64,000 bases of DNA from CAKZSB01 sp964573105 (GTDB taxonomy: Bacteria; Pseudomonadota; Gammaproteobacteria; Granulosicoccales; Granulosicoccaceae): assembly GCA_964573105.1 (NCBI GenBank), contig CAZNIS010000006.1:88973-152972 (forward strand), written 5' to 3'. Positions 1 through 8,909 of this stretch are shown piece after piece; within the stretch, counting starts at the first letter, position 1, and each line of letters begins with the position of its first letter. Both the position numbers and the translations under genes were made by a program. Under the pieces are notes generated by a model, which was given only the letters and a program-made list of their open reading frames with translations, made no database searches and had not been told where the DNA came from.

Positions 1-314
1 AAAACATTCGCGCCAAAATGACTGGCGATGTTGCCAGTCACCGGCGCTGTCTCCTGACGGCTGGCAGAAAACCCGTGAAGATACACGAACGCATAGTCGG
101 TCTTCTCGCGCGTTTGTGGATCGTTCCAGACAATGGTTTTTTCCGTCCCGGGGATGATGTCCCCGAAGCGGGATTCGGCAGCTTGCAACCAGTCGTCGAG
201 GTCGTCTTTTAAGCGCGGCGCCTGGTAGGCCGTATTGCGATCGACGCGAGGTCCGGCCAGTGCCACGGCAATCAGTATGGCGACGACGGCGAGAGCTATG
301 GTGACAACTTGCAT
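1..314 (-). CDS. alpha/beta hydrolase, C-terminally cut by window edge
   Basis: The reading frame is open on the minus strand from an ATG at 314 to the window edge, about 104 residues. The N-terminus is a hydrophobic signal or anchor segment (residues 1-20, VVTIALAVVAILIAVALAG). It is followed by a soluble region ending in YLHGFSASRQE, the HG oxyanion-hole strand typical of alpha/beta hydrolases. The nucleophile elbow and catalytic Asp/His would lie outside the window, so activity cannot be judged. It is divergent from the next gene, with about 60 bases between the starts. The substrate is unknown; a membrane-anchored or exported serine hydrolase is the likely class. Confidence 0.7.
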   Translation of the reverse strand, partial: MQVVTIALAVVAILIAVALAGPRVDRNTAYQAPRLKDDLDDWLQAAESRFGDIIPGTEKTIVWNDPQTREKTDYAFVYLHGFSASRQETAPVTGNIASHFGANV

Positions 315-375
315 CGGCTGATCTATATCCCGTTGACTTCAGAAATCTGTGTCCGCCCGACAGTACAATAGCGGC

Positions 376-1230
376 ATGAAACTTTACAGAGCATTTCGTT
401 CGCAGAGCGAAATCGATGCCCAGTACAACGCGGGTGCCGGGGTGCCGGACTTTGTCGACTGGATGGCCTGGTATCAACGCACAAGCGAGCAGACGCGTCG
501 ACAACTTAGCGGTGAGACTCATCGCTTTGGCCCGACGGTTAGCGAATACGCAGAAGTTTATCCGGCGGCAAGCCCGGGTGCACCCATCGCGTTGTTTATT
601 CACGGCGGTTACTGGCGGGCCGGTAGCGCACGCGATTTTTCGTTCGTAGCCAGCGGTTTGCAGGCGCGCGGATTTTGCGTTGTCGTCTCAAACTATGCGC
701 TGTGTCCGCAGGTGAGCGTTGATGAGATCACGCGCCAGTCCAGAGCGCTGGTCGCCTGGCTGTATCAACGTGCGGCAGACTTTAATGGCGACGGCGAGCG
801 CATCGTGGCGATTGGACACTCCGCGGGCGGTCAACAGGTTGGAATGTTGCTGGCGACAGACTGGCAGGGCGACTACGAACTGCCAGCCGATATCATTTAC
901 GCCGCCGTGCCAATTAGCGGAGTGTTCGATCTTCGACCGCTGCGATATTCGTATTTGCAACCGACGCTGAGCTTATCGCACGAGACGATTGCGCGGCAGA
1001 GCCCGGCAGCACTGCCGATTCGATCCAGTGCGAAAATTCTGGTGACCGCCGGCGCACTCGAATCGGAAGAGTTTCGTCGCCAGTCAGCCGAGTATTGCGA
1101 GAAGGTTCAGGCGCACGGCTGCGACGCGCAGTTGTGGCTGCAGCCGGAGTGTCATCATTTCAACGCTATCGAGGGATTGCACTCCCCCGACAGCGAATTG
1201 CTCGGGCGCATTGCGGCACTGGTGGATTAG
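376..1230 (+). CDS. alpha/beta hydrolase, arylformamidase-like
   Basis: A protein of about 284 residues with the layout of kynurenine formamidase/esterase-type alpha/beta hydrolases. HGGYW near residue 76 forms the oxyanion hole, GHSAGG places the nucleophile Ser near residue 149, and CHHF near residue 260 supplies the catalytic His. There is no signal peptide, so it is probably cytoplasmic. An upstream GTG at 349 is in frame, but the ATG at 376 gives the family-like beginning MKLYRAF. No other tryptophan-degradation genes are adjacent, so the assignment to N-formylkynurenine hydrolysis is only a family inference and a general carboxylesterase is equally possible. Confidence 0.8.
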   Translation: MKLYRAFRSQSEIDAQYNAGAGVPDFVDWMAWYQRTSEQTRRQLSGETHRFGPTVSEYAEVYPAASPGAPIALFIHGGYWRAGSARDFSFVASGLQARGFCVVVSNYALCPQVSVDEITRQSRALVAWLYQRAADFNGDGERIVAIGHSAGGQQVGMLLATDWQGDYELPADIIYAAVPISGVFDLRPLRYSYLQPTLSLSHETIARQSPAALPIRSSAKILVTAGALESEEFRRQSAEYCEKVQAHGCDAQLWLQPECHHFNAIEGLHSPDSELLGRIAALVD

Positions 1231-1243
1231 TACAACGGCGATG

Positions 1244-1915
1244 CTAGCGGGCGTAGCGATACTCGGGCCAGCGGTCGAGCGGGCCCTTGAATACCTGTCC
1301 CCAGGCACGCAGAGCGGCGGGCAGGGCGCTGCGCTGCAGATTAGACATATCGTAGATCATGCGTCTCGATTCGCTGCCGCCGCGCGCCAGCAGGAACGGG
1401 CCGGTCGCGAGATCCTTGACCTTTGCAGCGGTTGACTGGCGAATGTCGACCGGGTCGTACTTGGTCAGCATCTCCAGACAGACATCCTCGCCAATCGGCG
1501 TGTGGACCGGCCACACCAACAGATTGACCCCGGCAGGCACCTGGTCAACGGGTGTCGCCGTGTACTGGCGTCGCACCGCCTGACACAAGGCGAGTTCGCG
1601 ATTGGTATCCCGGTTGGCGCCCAGATTGGTCAAATGCACGAAAGCCAGACGGGCGTAGTCTTTATCCAGCTGATCGAAAGTTGCGATCGTGAAGTAGCCC
1701 GGTTGTGAATTTGTGTCTTCTGCCGTAACAGGAGGTGTGTCCCGCGCTTGCGAGCGCGGTGCAGTGGGTGCGGTTGTGGTTCCCGCATCAGAGCTGCCGG
1801 GAACGGCGTTGCTCGGCGGAGGATCGAAAGTATCTATCGGTTCTTCAAAGAACGACGCGCAACCGGATAGCAACAGTGCGACTGCACCAGCCAAAGCAAA
1901 AGAATGTCGGAACAT
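1244..1915 (-). CDS. lipoprotein of unknown function
   Basis: About 223 residues starting at an ATG at 1915, which has GAGG eight bases upstream. It starts with a lipoprotein signal peptide (MFRHSFALAGAVALLLSGC) with lipobox LSGC, then a Pro/Ser/Thr-rich linker (residues about 25-65) and a compact C-terminal domain. I do not recognise the domain. It contains no obvious catalytic motif. It is convergent with the hydrolase at 376-1230, their ends 13 bases apart. The longer frame to 1954 would bury the signal peptide and is not favoured. Confidence 0.7.
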   Translation of the reverse strand: MFRHSFALAGAVALLLSGCASFFEEPIDTFDPPPSNAVPGSSDAGTTTAPTAPRSQARDTPPVTAEDTNSQPGYFTIATFDQLDKDYARLAFVHLTNLGANRDTNRELALCQAVRRQYTATPVDQVPAGVNLLVWPVHTPIGEDVCLEMLTKYDPVDIRQSTAAKVKDLATGPFLLARGGSESRRMIYDMSNLQRSALPAALRAWGQVFKGPLDRWPEYRYAR

Positions 1916-2220
1916 GGGGGACCTCGCTTGAATCATCGCGGTGAGAACAGTCATCGCGCAGGTTTAGCTTATTGTGATCCAGTGAGCGCGATTCGCAAGG
2001 TGATTGTGACCGAATTTTGCAGGTTGTGAGTTGATCGTTTTTTAATGTTTTACAGCGGAGCGCTGGCGGGTGCCACGGTGATCCGGTTCATTTGGAACAG
2101 AGTACCCGGGCGGACTGCAGTTGCTGTATTACGGCACGAAAAAGCCGTTGTTTCCGTTGGAAATTGCGTCTATTGTGCGCGGTCTGAACAATACTTTTAG
2201 TAATCTTGCAGGAGAGCTAA
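1916..2220. other. intergenic region upstream of pckA
   Basis: A 305-base divergent intergenic stretch between the lipoprotein gene and pckA. It holds a small inverted repeat ACGGC (2131-2135) / GCCGT (2144-2148) with an eight-base loop, and the pckA ribosome-binding site GGAG at 2211-2214, six bases before the ATG. I see no clear sigma-70 promoter, although the AT-rich stretch at 2187-2203 is a candidate -10 region. No coding potential was recognised. Confidence 0.4.
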
Positions 2221-3846
2221 ATGCCAAGCAGCGCCGCCAAGAGTGTCGGTGACGGTATCGATTTGTCCGAATATGGCATCACTGGTGCCAGTGAAATAAT
2301 CCACAACCCCGACTATGACCTCCTCTACGCAGAGGAAACGCGTGCCGATCTGGAGGGCTACGAGCGCTGTGTTGTCACAGACCTCGGTGCAGTCGCAGTG
2401 GATACCGGAGAATTTACCGGCCGTTCCCCGAAAGACAAATACATCGTTCGCGACGACGTCACGCGCGACACCCTGTGGTGGTCAGATCAGGGCAAGAATG
2501 ACAACAAAGCGATCGATCAAACTGTCTGGAACGATCTCAAGTCCACGGTGACCGAGCAGCTCAGTGGCAAGCGCCTGTTCGTGGTCGACACCTTCTGCGG
2601 CGCGAACGCTGACACGCGTCTTGCGGTTCGCTTTATCACTGAGGTCGCCTGGCAGGCGCACTTCGTGAAGAACATGTTCATCCGTCCGACCGACGCCGAG
2701 CTCGCGACCTATCAGCCCGATTTTATTGTCATGAACGGCGCGCGAACCACCAATGCCAAATGGCAGGAGCACGGGCTGTCCTCGGAAAACTTCATCGCCT
2801 TCAACCTGACTGAACGCATGCAGTTGATCGGTGGCACCTGGTACGGCGGCGAAATGAAAAAGGGTATGTTCTCGATCATGAACTACCTGTTGCCGCAGCG
2901 CGGAATCGCCTCCATGCACTGCTCGGCCAATGTCGGTAAGAGTGGTGACGTCGCCGTTTTTTTTGGTCTGTCAGGTACTGGCAAGACCACACTTTCGGCT
3001 GACCCCAAGCGGCTGTTGCTCGGCGATGACGAGCACGGCTGGGACGACGACGGCGTATTCAACTTCGAGGGTGGCTGCTACGCCAAGACCATTCGTCTGA
3101 GCGCCGAGGCAGAACCCGATATCTTCCGCGCCATCAAACGCGATGCGCTGCTGGAGAACGTCGTCGTGCGTGACGATGGCAGCATCGATTTCGATGATCC
3201 ATCAAAAACCGAAAACGCTCGCGTGTCGTACCCGATCGATCACATTTCGCGAATCGTCAAGCCGGTATCCAAGGCCGGGCACGCCACCAAGGTGATCTTC
3301 CTGTCGGCTGATGCATTTGGTGTATTGCCGCCGGTCTCGCGCCTGACACCCGAACAGACGAAGTATCACTTTCTGTCTGGCTTCACTGCCAAACTCGCCG
3401 GTACCGAGCGCGGTATTAACGAACCGACGCCCACGTTTTCAGCCTGTTTCGGCGCTGCATTCCTGAGCCTGCATCCCACCCGTTACGGTGAAGAGCTGGT
3501 CAAGCGGATGGAACAATCCGGCGCGCGTGCGTATCTCGTCAACACTGGCTGGAACGGGTCGGGCAATCGGATCTCAATCCAGGATACCCGCGCCATCATC
3601 GACGCGATTCTAAGTGGTGCCATCGATGAGGCCGAGGCCAAGACCATTCCGGTATTTGGTCTGGAAGTACCGGTCGCACTGGATGGAGTCGCCGATGGCA
3701 TTCTCGATCCTCGCGACACCTACGAGTCGGCGGATCAGTGGACCGAGCGCGCCAATGACCTTGCGCGTCGCTTCATTGAAAACTTCGAGAAGTACACCGA
3801 TACCGCCGAGGGCGCAAGCCTGGTCGCGGCAGGTCCGCAACTCTAG
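2221..3846 (+). CDS. pckA: phosphoenolpyruvate carboxykinase (ATP)
   Basis: 541 residues, the normal length for ATP-dependent PEPCK. The enzyme converts oxaloacetate and ATP to phosphoenolpyruvate, CO2 and ADP, the first committed step of gluconeogenesis in the cytoplasm. The P-loop GLSGTGKTTLS lies near residue 250, followed by LLGDDEHGW, which carries the metal/ATP-binding acidic residues, and the conserved N-terminal FTGRSPKDK. GGAG at 2211-2214 fixes the start. It is a single-gene unit with a hairpin after the stop. All hallmark residues that can be checked by eye are present. Confidence 0.97.
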   Translation: MPSSAAKSVGDGIDLSEYGITGASEIIHNPDYDLLYAEETRADLEGYERCVVTDLGAVAVDTGEFTGRSPKDKYIVRDDVTRDTLWWSDQGKNDNKAIDQTVWNDLKSTVTEQLSGKRLFVVDTFCGANADTRLAVRFITEVAWQAHFVKNMFIRPTDAELATYQPDFIVMNGARTTNAKWQEHGLSSENFIAFNLTERMQLIGGTWYGGEMKKGMFSIMNYLLPQRGIASMHCSANVGKSGDVAVFFGLSGTGKTTLSADPKRLLLGDDEHGWDDDGVFNFEGGCYAKTIRLSAEAEPDIFRAIKRDALLENVVVRDDGSIDFDDPSKTENARVSYPIDHISRIVKPVSKAGHATKVIFLSADAFGVLPPVSRLTPEQTKYHFLSGFTAKLAGTERGINEPTPTFSACFGAAFLSLHPTRYGEELVKRMEQSGARAYLVNTGWNGSGNRISIQDTRAIIDAILSGAIDEAEAKTIPVFGLEVPVALDGVADGILDPRDTYESADQWTERANDLARRFIENFEKYTDTAEGASLVAAGPQL

Positions 3847-3855
3847 CGTGACAGC

Positions 3856-3889
3856 AATGCCGAGCACCCGGCTGTGGGTGTTCGGCATT
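3856..3889. terminator. terminator-like hairpin between pckA and M48 protease
   Basis: A 14-base stem, AATGCCGAGCACCC (3856-3869) against GGGTGTTCGGCATT (3876-3889), with one G-U pair and a six-base loop. It sits ten bases after the pckA stop in the convergent space before the M48 protease gene. The plus-strand tail is only weakly T-rich, so it may act in both directions or mainly protect the 3' end. Confidence 0.6.
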
Positions 3890-3932
3890 AAAATCAACTT
3901 TTGCCTGGCCGGTTGCGACTATTTCGCCGACA

Positions 3933-5423
3933 CTAGTTGTTCTGCGTTTGGGTCAGTCGCGCCCGCGTATCCTGTAATCGTGCAGTCAGACGCGACTCGT
4001 CGTTAGAGTTGGCGGTGGCATTGCGCAGCGCCAGACGCAGTTGTTCAAGCGCACTGGCGTTGTCGCCCAGCAAAAAGAAGTGTTCTGCCATCGCCTCGTG
4101 GCTGGCACTGACATCGCCCGATGTCTCCAGCAGCTCTGCATAGCGGCGATAGATATTCGGTGCAGGGTCAGTGCTGTGCCGCAAATAGGACTTCACGGTG
4201 TTTCTCGCCCGGCTGTTGCGCCGCTGTTGCGACAGCATATCCAGGTAGTAGTCGACGGCCGCGTAATTGTCCGGCTGCAGCTCAGTGATTTGCAGCAACA
4301 GGCGCTCGGCCTCAGCGGGCCTGCCGGCCGCGTTGGCAACCTTGGCGGCCAGCAACTGCACGGTGGAGTTATCGGGCAGCAGCGTCTGCAGCTCTTGCAC
4401 CAGAGGGTTTGCCTCGTCACTCGTGCCAGTCTCCAGATGGAGCAGAATCCGGCCGTAGAGTCGCGCCACTGCACTGGTTCCCACGTGGCCTGCCTGCAGT
4501 GAGCGCGCAAGCGTTGCCGGGTTGTTCGCATGCAGCACAGCGACTTTCATTTGCTGTAGTTGAAATTCGACGCTGTCCTCAACCGCCAGCGGATCCTGCA
4601 GCCGGTTGGCGTTGTTGCGCGCCTCGGCGATGCGGTTAGTGGTCAACGGGTGGGTTTGCAGAAACTCCAGCGACTCGGCACTGTTCAGCGAAATGCGGCG
4701 GCGCAGAATTTCGAAAAAATCGATCGCCGCTCGGCCGTTGTAGCCGGCGCTTGTCAGCAGCTGGATGCCGATGCGATCAGCTTCGTATTCGTGTCGGCGG
4801 GTAAAGTTGATGCGCGATTGCTGGCTCGCGGCGATGCCGGTCAGCAGCGCGGCCTGGCCGGCTTCAGCCGACTGACTGCTGATCAGCAGGGCGGCGACGA
4901 TGGTCGCCAGGGTGCGCAAGCCGGTGTTGCCCTGGGATGCCTGCAGGCGCGCGATATGACGCTGGGTGACGTGGGCAATCTCGTGCGCCATCACACTCGC
5001 CAGCTGCGCCTCGTTTTCAGCCGCCGAGATCAGCCCGCTGTTGATACCGATGAATCCGCCAGGTATCGCAAACGCGTTGATGTCCGGATTCTCGATAATG
5101 AAGAAGTGGAAATCGGCCGGATTGATGCTCGGATGGCCCAGCAGCAGACGCCGGCCCAGCGCCTGAACATATTGATTGAGCTCGATGTCGTCGACCAGCG
5201 GCAGATGCTCGCGGATTTGCAACATGAAGCGCTGGCCGAGCGCCTGTTCCTCGCGCTGCGACATCACCTGATCGGCAGGTTCGCCCATTTGCGGCAGATT
5301 GAGGTCGAGCGTCTGGGCGCGCGTGCTGCCGGCGAGCCCGCAAAAAAAGCTCAGCAGCACCGTGGCGACCAGCGTTTTCATCTTGCCTGCGGCGCGACGC
5401 CGGAAAAATTGTTCATGTGACAT
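3933..5423 (-). CDS. bepA: M48 metalloprotease with TPR region (BepA-like)
   Basis: About 496 residues. An N-terminal export signal (MKTLVATVLLSFFCGLAGS...) is followed by an M48 zinc-protease domain with HEIAH near residue 145 and a distal EYEAD that supplies the third zinc ligand. A C-terminal helical region of about 200 residues reads as TPR repeats. The architecture matches BepA/YfgC, the periplasmic protease-chaperone that supports assembly or removal of LptD and BamA. Two starts are possible: ATG 5423, and ATG 5381, which gives a more standard signal peptide with AGG just upstream. I chose the longer one with moderate certainty. Confidence 0.88.
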   Translation of the reverse strand: MSHEQFFRRRAAGKMKTLVATVLLSFFCGLAGSTRAQTLDLNLPQMGEPADQVMSQREEQALGQRFMLQIREHLPLVDDIELNQYVQALGRRLLLGHPSINPADFHFFIIENPDINAFAIPGGFIGINSGLISAAENEAQLASVMAHEIAHVTQRHIARLQASQGNTGLRTLATIVAALLISSQSAEAGQAALLTGIAASQQSRINFTRRHEYEADRIGIQLLTSAGYNGRAAIDFFEILRRRISLNSAESLEFLQTHPLTTNRIAEARNNANRLQDPLAVEDSVEFQLQQMKVAVLHANNPATLARSLQAGHVGTSAVARLYGRILLHLETGTSDEANPLVQELQTLLPDNSTVQLLAAKVANAAGRPAEAERLLLQITELQPDNYAAVDYYLDMLSQQRRNSRARNTVKSYLRHSTDPAPNIYRRYAELLETSGDVSASHEAMAEHFFLLGDNASALEQLRLALRNATANSNDESRLTARLQDTRARLTQTQNN

Positions 5424-5775
5424 TATCTGATCATCAGACCGTAAATCGGTGCTCAGTAGTGTGAACAAGCTGGCCGATTGCGATATCAAAGCGTGTTTTT
5501 GCGCCGACTTTGGCCATAACACTGGACGCTGAATGGGCTCCATGTCATATTCGCAATGCGAAGCGGTTGACCCCCAACTTTAGTCCCAGGCAAACGTCCG
5601 TCCTGTCTATGCAGAGACATGACCATCTCCCGCGTGGTTGGTTCGATTGCGCCTGACTTTAGCCTGTATCGATACAGTACCACGTGAGGCCACCGGTTGT
5701 GCGTGGCCACGCGCTGATGCAGCCGCTCGACAATCTGACCATAGCCCAAACAAATACAACGAAGGTGACGCAACA
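5424..5775. other. divergent promoter region of bepA-like gene and ilvI
   Basis: A 352-base intergenic region between divergently transcribed genes. It contains a 13-base perfect palindrome TTCGCAATGCGAA at 5550-5562, on the bepA side, and GAAGGTG at 5761-5767, the ribosome-binding site for the GTG start of ilvI. I see no leader peptide rich in branched-chain residues and no obvious attenuator. The long in-frame extension of ilvI into this region has no family similarity. Confidence 0.4.
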
Positions 5776-7497
5776 GTGGAATTATCCGGCGGCGAGATAA
5801 TCATCCAGGCGCTGAAGGATGAGGGAGTCGAATATGTGTTCGGCTACCCCGGCGGCGCGGTACTGCACATTTATGATGCGGTTTTTCGCCAGAACGATGT
5901 CAAACACATTCTGGTGCGCCACGAACAGGGCGCCACGCACATGGCCGACGGTTACGCCCGCGCGACCGGCAAGCCCGGCGTGGTGCTGGTGACGTCCGGC
6001 CCCGGCGCCACCAACGCCGTTACCGGTATCGCCACGGCGCATCTGGACTCAATCCCGCTGGTGGTGATTACCGGCCAGGTCACTTCCAAGTACATCGGCA
6101 CCGACGCCTTCCAGGAAGTCGATGCCATCGGCTGCACGCGCCCGTGCGTCAAACACAACTTCATGATTCAGAGCGCCGAGGAAATCGCGCCGGTGCTGCG
6201 CAAGGCCTTCTATGTGGCCACCACCGGTCGCCCCGGCCCGGTAGTGGTGGATATCCCCAAGGATTTCACCGCACCCAACGTGAAAATACCCTACAAGTAC
6301 CCCGAAGAAGTCGTCATGCGTTCGTACAATCCGGTCGCAGGTGGGCACAGCGGGCAGGTGCGCAAGGCGCTGGATCTGCTTTTGACCGCAGAGCGACCCA
6401 TCATCTACTCGGGTGGCGGCGTGTTGATGGGCGAGGCCAGTGCCGAACTGCGACAACTGACTGATTCGCTGGGCTACCCGATCACCAACACCCTGATGGG
6501 CCTCGGGGCCTATCCATCCAGCGGCAAACAGTTTATCGGTATGCTGGGCATGCACGGCACATACGAGGCCAACATGGCCATGCACAACGCGGATGTGGTG
6601 CTCGCAGTGGGCGCCCGATTCGATGACCGCGTCACCGGTGAGACCGACAAATTCTGCCCGTCGGCCAAGATTATTCACATCGATATAGACCCGGCCTCGA
6701 TTTCCAAGAACATCACCGCCGATGTGCCGATCGTCGGCGACGTGAAGAAAGTCCTCACCAGCATGAATGAACTGATCGCCAGCGATGAGCGTCGCGTCGA
6801 CGCGGCTGATCTTTCTGCATGGTGGAAACAGATCAATGACTGGAGAGGCGTCAATAGCCTCGGCTACGACTATTCCGACGACGTCATCAAGCCACAGTAC
6901 GTGATTCAAAAACTCTGGGAGGTCACTGGCGGTGACGCCTATATCACCTCCGATGTCGGCCAGCACCAGATGTGGGCAGCACAGTACTATGGCTTTAACG
7001 AGCCCCGGCGCTGGATCAATTCCGGCGGGCTTGGCACCATGGGCTTTGGCTTGCCGTCGGCGCTGGGTGTGAAGCTCGCGTACCCCGATGCCGACGTCGC
7101 CTGCATCACCGGCGAGGCCAGCATTCAGATGTGCCTGCAGGAGCTATCGACCGCCAGCCAGTACAACCTGCCAGTCAAGATCATCAACCTGAACAACCGC
7201 TATCTCGGCATGGTGCGCCAGTGGCAGGAGTTTCAGTACAGCGGGCGCTATTCCAACTCCTACGTCGATGCCTTGCCCGATTTCGTCAAACTGGCTGAAT
7301 CCTATGGCCATGTCGGTATGAAAATCGAGAACCCCGCCGATGTCGAGGGCGCGCTGCGTGAAGCGCTGGCAGCAAAGAACAAACTGGTGTTCATGGATTT
7401 CATTACCGATGACACCGAAAACGTCTACCCGATGATCGAAGCCGGAAAGGGGCATCACCAAATGCGCATGCATCCCAACTACGGAGTGTCGAAATGA
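5776..7497 (+). CDS. ilvI: acetolactate synthase large (catalytic) subunit
   Basis: 573 residues from a GTG at 5776, preceded by GAAGGTG and aligned with the family's usual opening (ELSGGEIIIQALKDEGVEYV). This is a ThDP-dependent enzyme that condenses two pyruvates to acetolactate, or pyruvate plus 2-oxobutyrate, in valine, leucine and isoleucine synthesis. FGYPGGAVLHIYDA and the catalytic Glu in RHEQGATH are present. The C-terminal ThDP motif reads GEASIQM...NLNN where many homologues have GDGSIQM. ilvH overlaps its stop by four bases, so the two subunits are translationally coupled. Confidence 0.95.
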   Translation: MELSGGEIIIQALKDEGVEYVFGYPGGAVLHIYDAVFRQNDVKHILVRHEQGATHMADGYARATGKPGVVLVTSGPGATNAVTGIATAHLDSIPLVVITGQVTSKYIGTDAFQEVDAIGCTRPCVKHNFMIQSAEEIAPVLRKAFYVATTGRPGPVVVDIPKDFTAPNVKIPYKYPEEVVMRSYNPVAGGHSGQVRKALDLLLTAERPIIYSGGGVLMGEASAELRQLTDSLGYPITNTLMGLGAYPSSGKQFIGMLGMHGTYEANMAMHNADVVLAVGARFDDRVTGETDKFCPSAKIIHIDIDPASISKNITADVPIVGDVKKVLTSMNELIASDERRVDAADLSAWWKQINDWRGVNSLGYDYSDDVIKPQYVIQKLWEVTGGDAYITSDVGQHQMWAAQYYGFNEPRRWINSGGLGTMGFGLPSALGVKLAYPDADVACITGEASIQMCLQELSTASQYNLPVKIINLNNRYLGMVRQWQEFQYSGRYSNSYVDALPDFVKLAESYGHVGMKIENPADVEGALREALAAKNKLVFMDFITDDTENVYPMIEAGKGHHQMRMHPNYGVSK

Positions 7498-7997
7498 ACC
7501 GGGAAGGTCGACACATCATCTCGGTTTTGCTCGAAAACGAAAGCGGCGCGCTGTCTCGCGTCGCCGGTTTGTTCAGCATGCGTGGCTACAACATCGAATC
7601 TCTGACCGTGGCGCCAACCAACGATCCAACCCTCTCGCGCACCACTCTGGTGACGCGCGGCGACGATCGCACTATCGAGCAAATCACCAAGCAGCTGAAC
7701 AAGCTGGTGGATGTCGTGCGGCTGACAGACCTAACCGAAACCGCGCACGTCGAGCGCGAAATGATGCTGATCAAGGTTCGCGCAACCGGGGCCGATCGCG
7801 AAGAGGTTAAACGCCTGACTGATATTTTTCGCAGCAAGATCATTGATGTCACTGAATCTTCCTACATTATCGAACTGACCGGCGACAGCGATAAGCTCGA
7901 TGCCTTTATGGCCAGCGTGGGCGATGACAACATCCTCGAAGTGGTGCGCTCAGGCGTAACCGGTATCGCCCGTGGTGACAAAGGGCTCAAGGTATAA
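7494..7997 (+). CDS. ilvH: acetolactate synthase small (regulatory) subunit
   Basis: 167 residues, the normal length. The N-terminal ACT domain (HIISVLLENESGALSRVAGL, MRGYNIESLTVAPT) binds valine for feedback control, and a C-terminal domain follows. The start ATG overlaps the ilvI stop (ATGA), so the two are one operon. It associates with the large subunit and confers activation and valine sensitivity. Confidence 0.95.
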   Translation: MNREGRHIISVLLENESGALSRVAGLFSMRGYNIESLTVAPTNDPTLSRTTLVTRGDDRTIEQITKQLNKLVDVVRLTDLTETAHVEREMMLIKVRATGADREEVKRLTDIFRSKIIDVTESSYIIELTGDSDKLDAFMASVGDDNILEVVRSGVTGIARGDKGLKV

Positions 7998-8131
7998 ACG
8001 GGTTGCGGACGTACCCTCGGCAAAGCGCGAATCCTGTGCTCAGCGCGCGAACCGGTCACAGGGCTTGCAAGGATGTGTCTGCCTTTACCGACTCTCCTCG
8101 ACCCACGTGACATACAGGCTACTAGTGCGAC

Positions 8132-8896
8132 ATGACTGATTCAGGCCAGAACGAACCTCCGCTTGCGAAAAAGCGTGGCAGGGCGATATACCTGCTGCCG
8201 AATCTCTTCACCACGGCGGCTTTGTTCGCCGGCTTCTACGCGATCATTGCGGCGATCAACAATCGCTTCGAGTACGCTGCGATCGCGGTGCTGGTAGCGT
8301 TGGTGCTGGACGGTCTGGACGGGCGAATCGCGCGTCTGACCAACACCTCCAGCGCCTTTGGTGCCGAGTACGACAGCATGTCGGATATGGTGTCCTTCGG
8401 GATCGCGCCGGCGCTGATCATGTACGAGTGGTCGCTGCATGCGGTAGAGCGCCAGGGTTTCGGCAAGGCCGGCTGGTTGGCCGCCTTTCTGTTCGCGGCC
8501 TGTGCTGCACTGCGTCTGGCGCGGTTCAATGTTCAGGTCGGCAAGGTCGACAAACGCTTTTTCCAGGGGCTTGCCAGTCCGTCGGCCGCAGCGCTCCTGG
8601 TCTGTACTGTGTGGGTATTCCACGACACCGGTTTTTCCGGCAGCCAGATCGCCTGGTTGTCGATGGTAGTGACGATCGGCGGTGCGCTGTTGATGGTCAG
8701 CAACTTCGCCTACTATAGCTTCAAGGATTTTGGCGCCGCCCAGCGCATACCGTTCATCGCGATGTTGCTGCTGGTGATGATTTTTGTCTTCGCGTCACTC
8801 GATCCGCCCAAGGTGCTGTTTACCGGTTTTGCCCTTTACTGTTTATCCGGACCGCTGCATGCCGGTCTGCGCTGGCTGCGCAAAAAGCGCAGCTGA
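8132..8896 (+). CDS. pssA: CDP-diacylglycerol--serine O-phosphatidyltransferase
   Basis: 254 residues with multiple membrane segments and the CDP-alcohol phosphatidyltransferase signature DGLDGRIARL...GAEYDSMSD, which carries the four catalytic/metal aspartates. It makes phosphatidylserine from CDP-diacylglycerol and serine in the inner membrane, the precursor of phosphatidylethanolamine. This is the type II (integral membrane) enzyme, not the E. coli PLD-type. It lies 134 bases after ilvH. In many gammaproteobacteria ilvC stands between them; it is absent here. Confidence 0.92.
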   Translation: MTDSGQNEPPLAKKRGRAIYLLPNLFTTAALFAGFYAIIAAINNRFEYAAIAVLVALVLDGLDGRIARLTNTSSAFGAEYDSMSDMVSFGIAPALIMYEWSLHAVERQGFGKAGWLAAFLFAACAALRLARFNVQVGKVDKRFFQGLASPSAAALLVCTVWVFHDTGFSGSQIAWLSMVVTIGGALLMVSNFAYYSFKDFGAAQRIPFIAMLLLVMIFVFASLDPPKVLFTGFALYCLSGPLHAGLRWLRKKRS

Positions 8897-8909
8897 TTAT
8901 TCTGCACAC

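Noticed and set aside
4560..5420. 286-codon plus-strand frame
   Set aside because: Antisense of the M48 protease gene, whose catalytic motifs are clear on the other strand.
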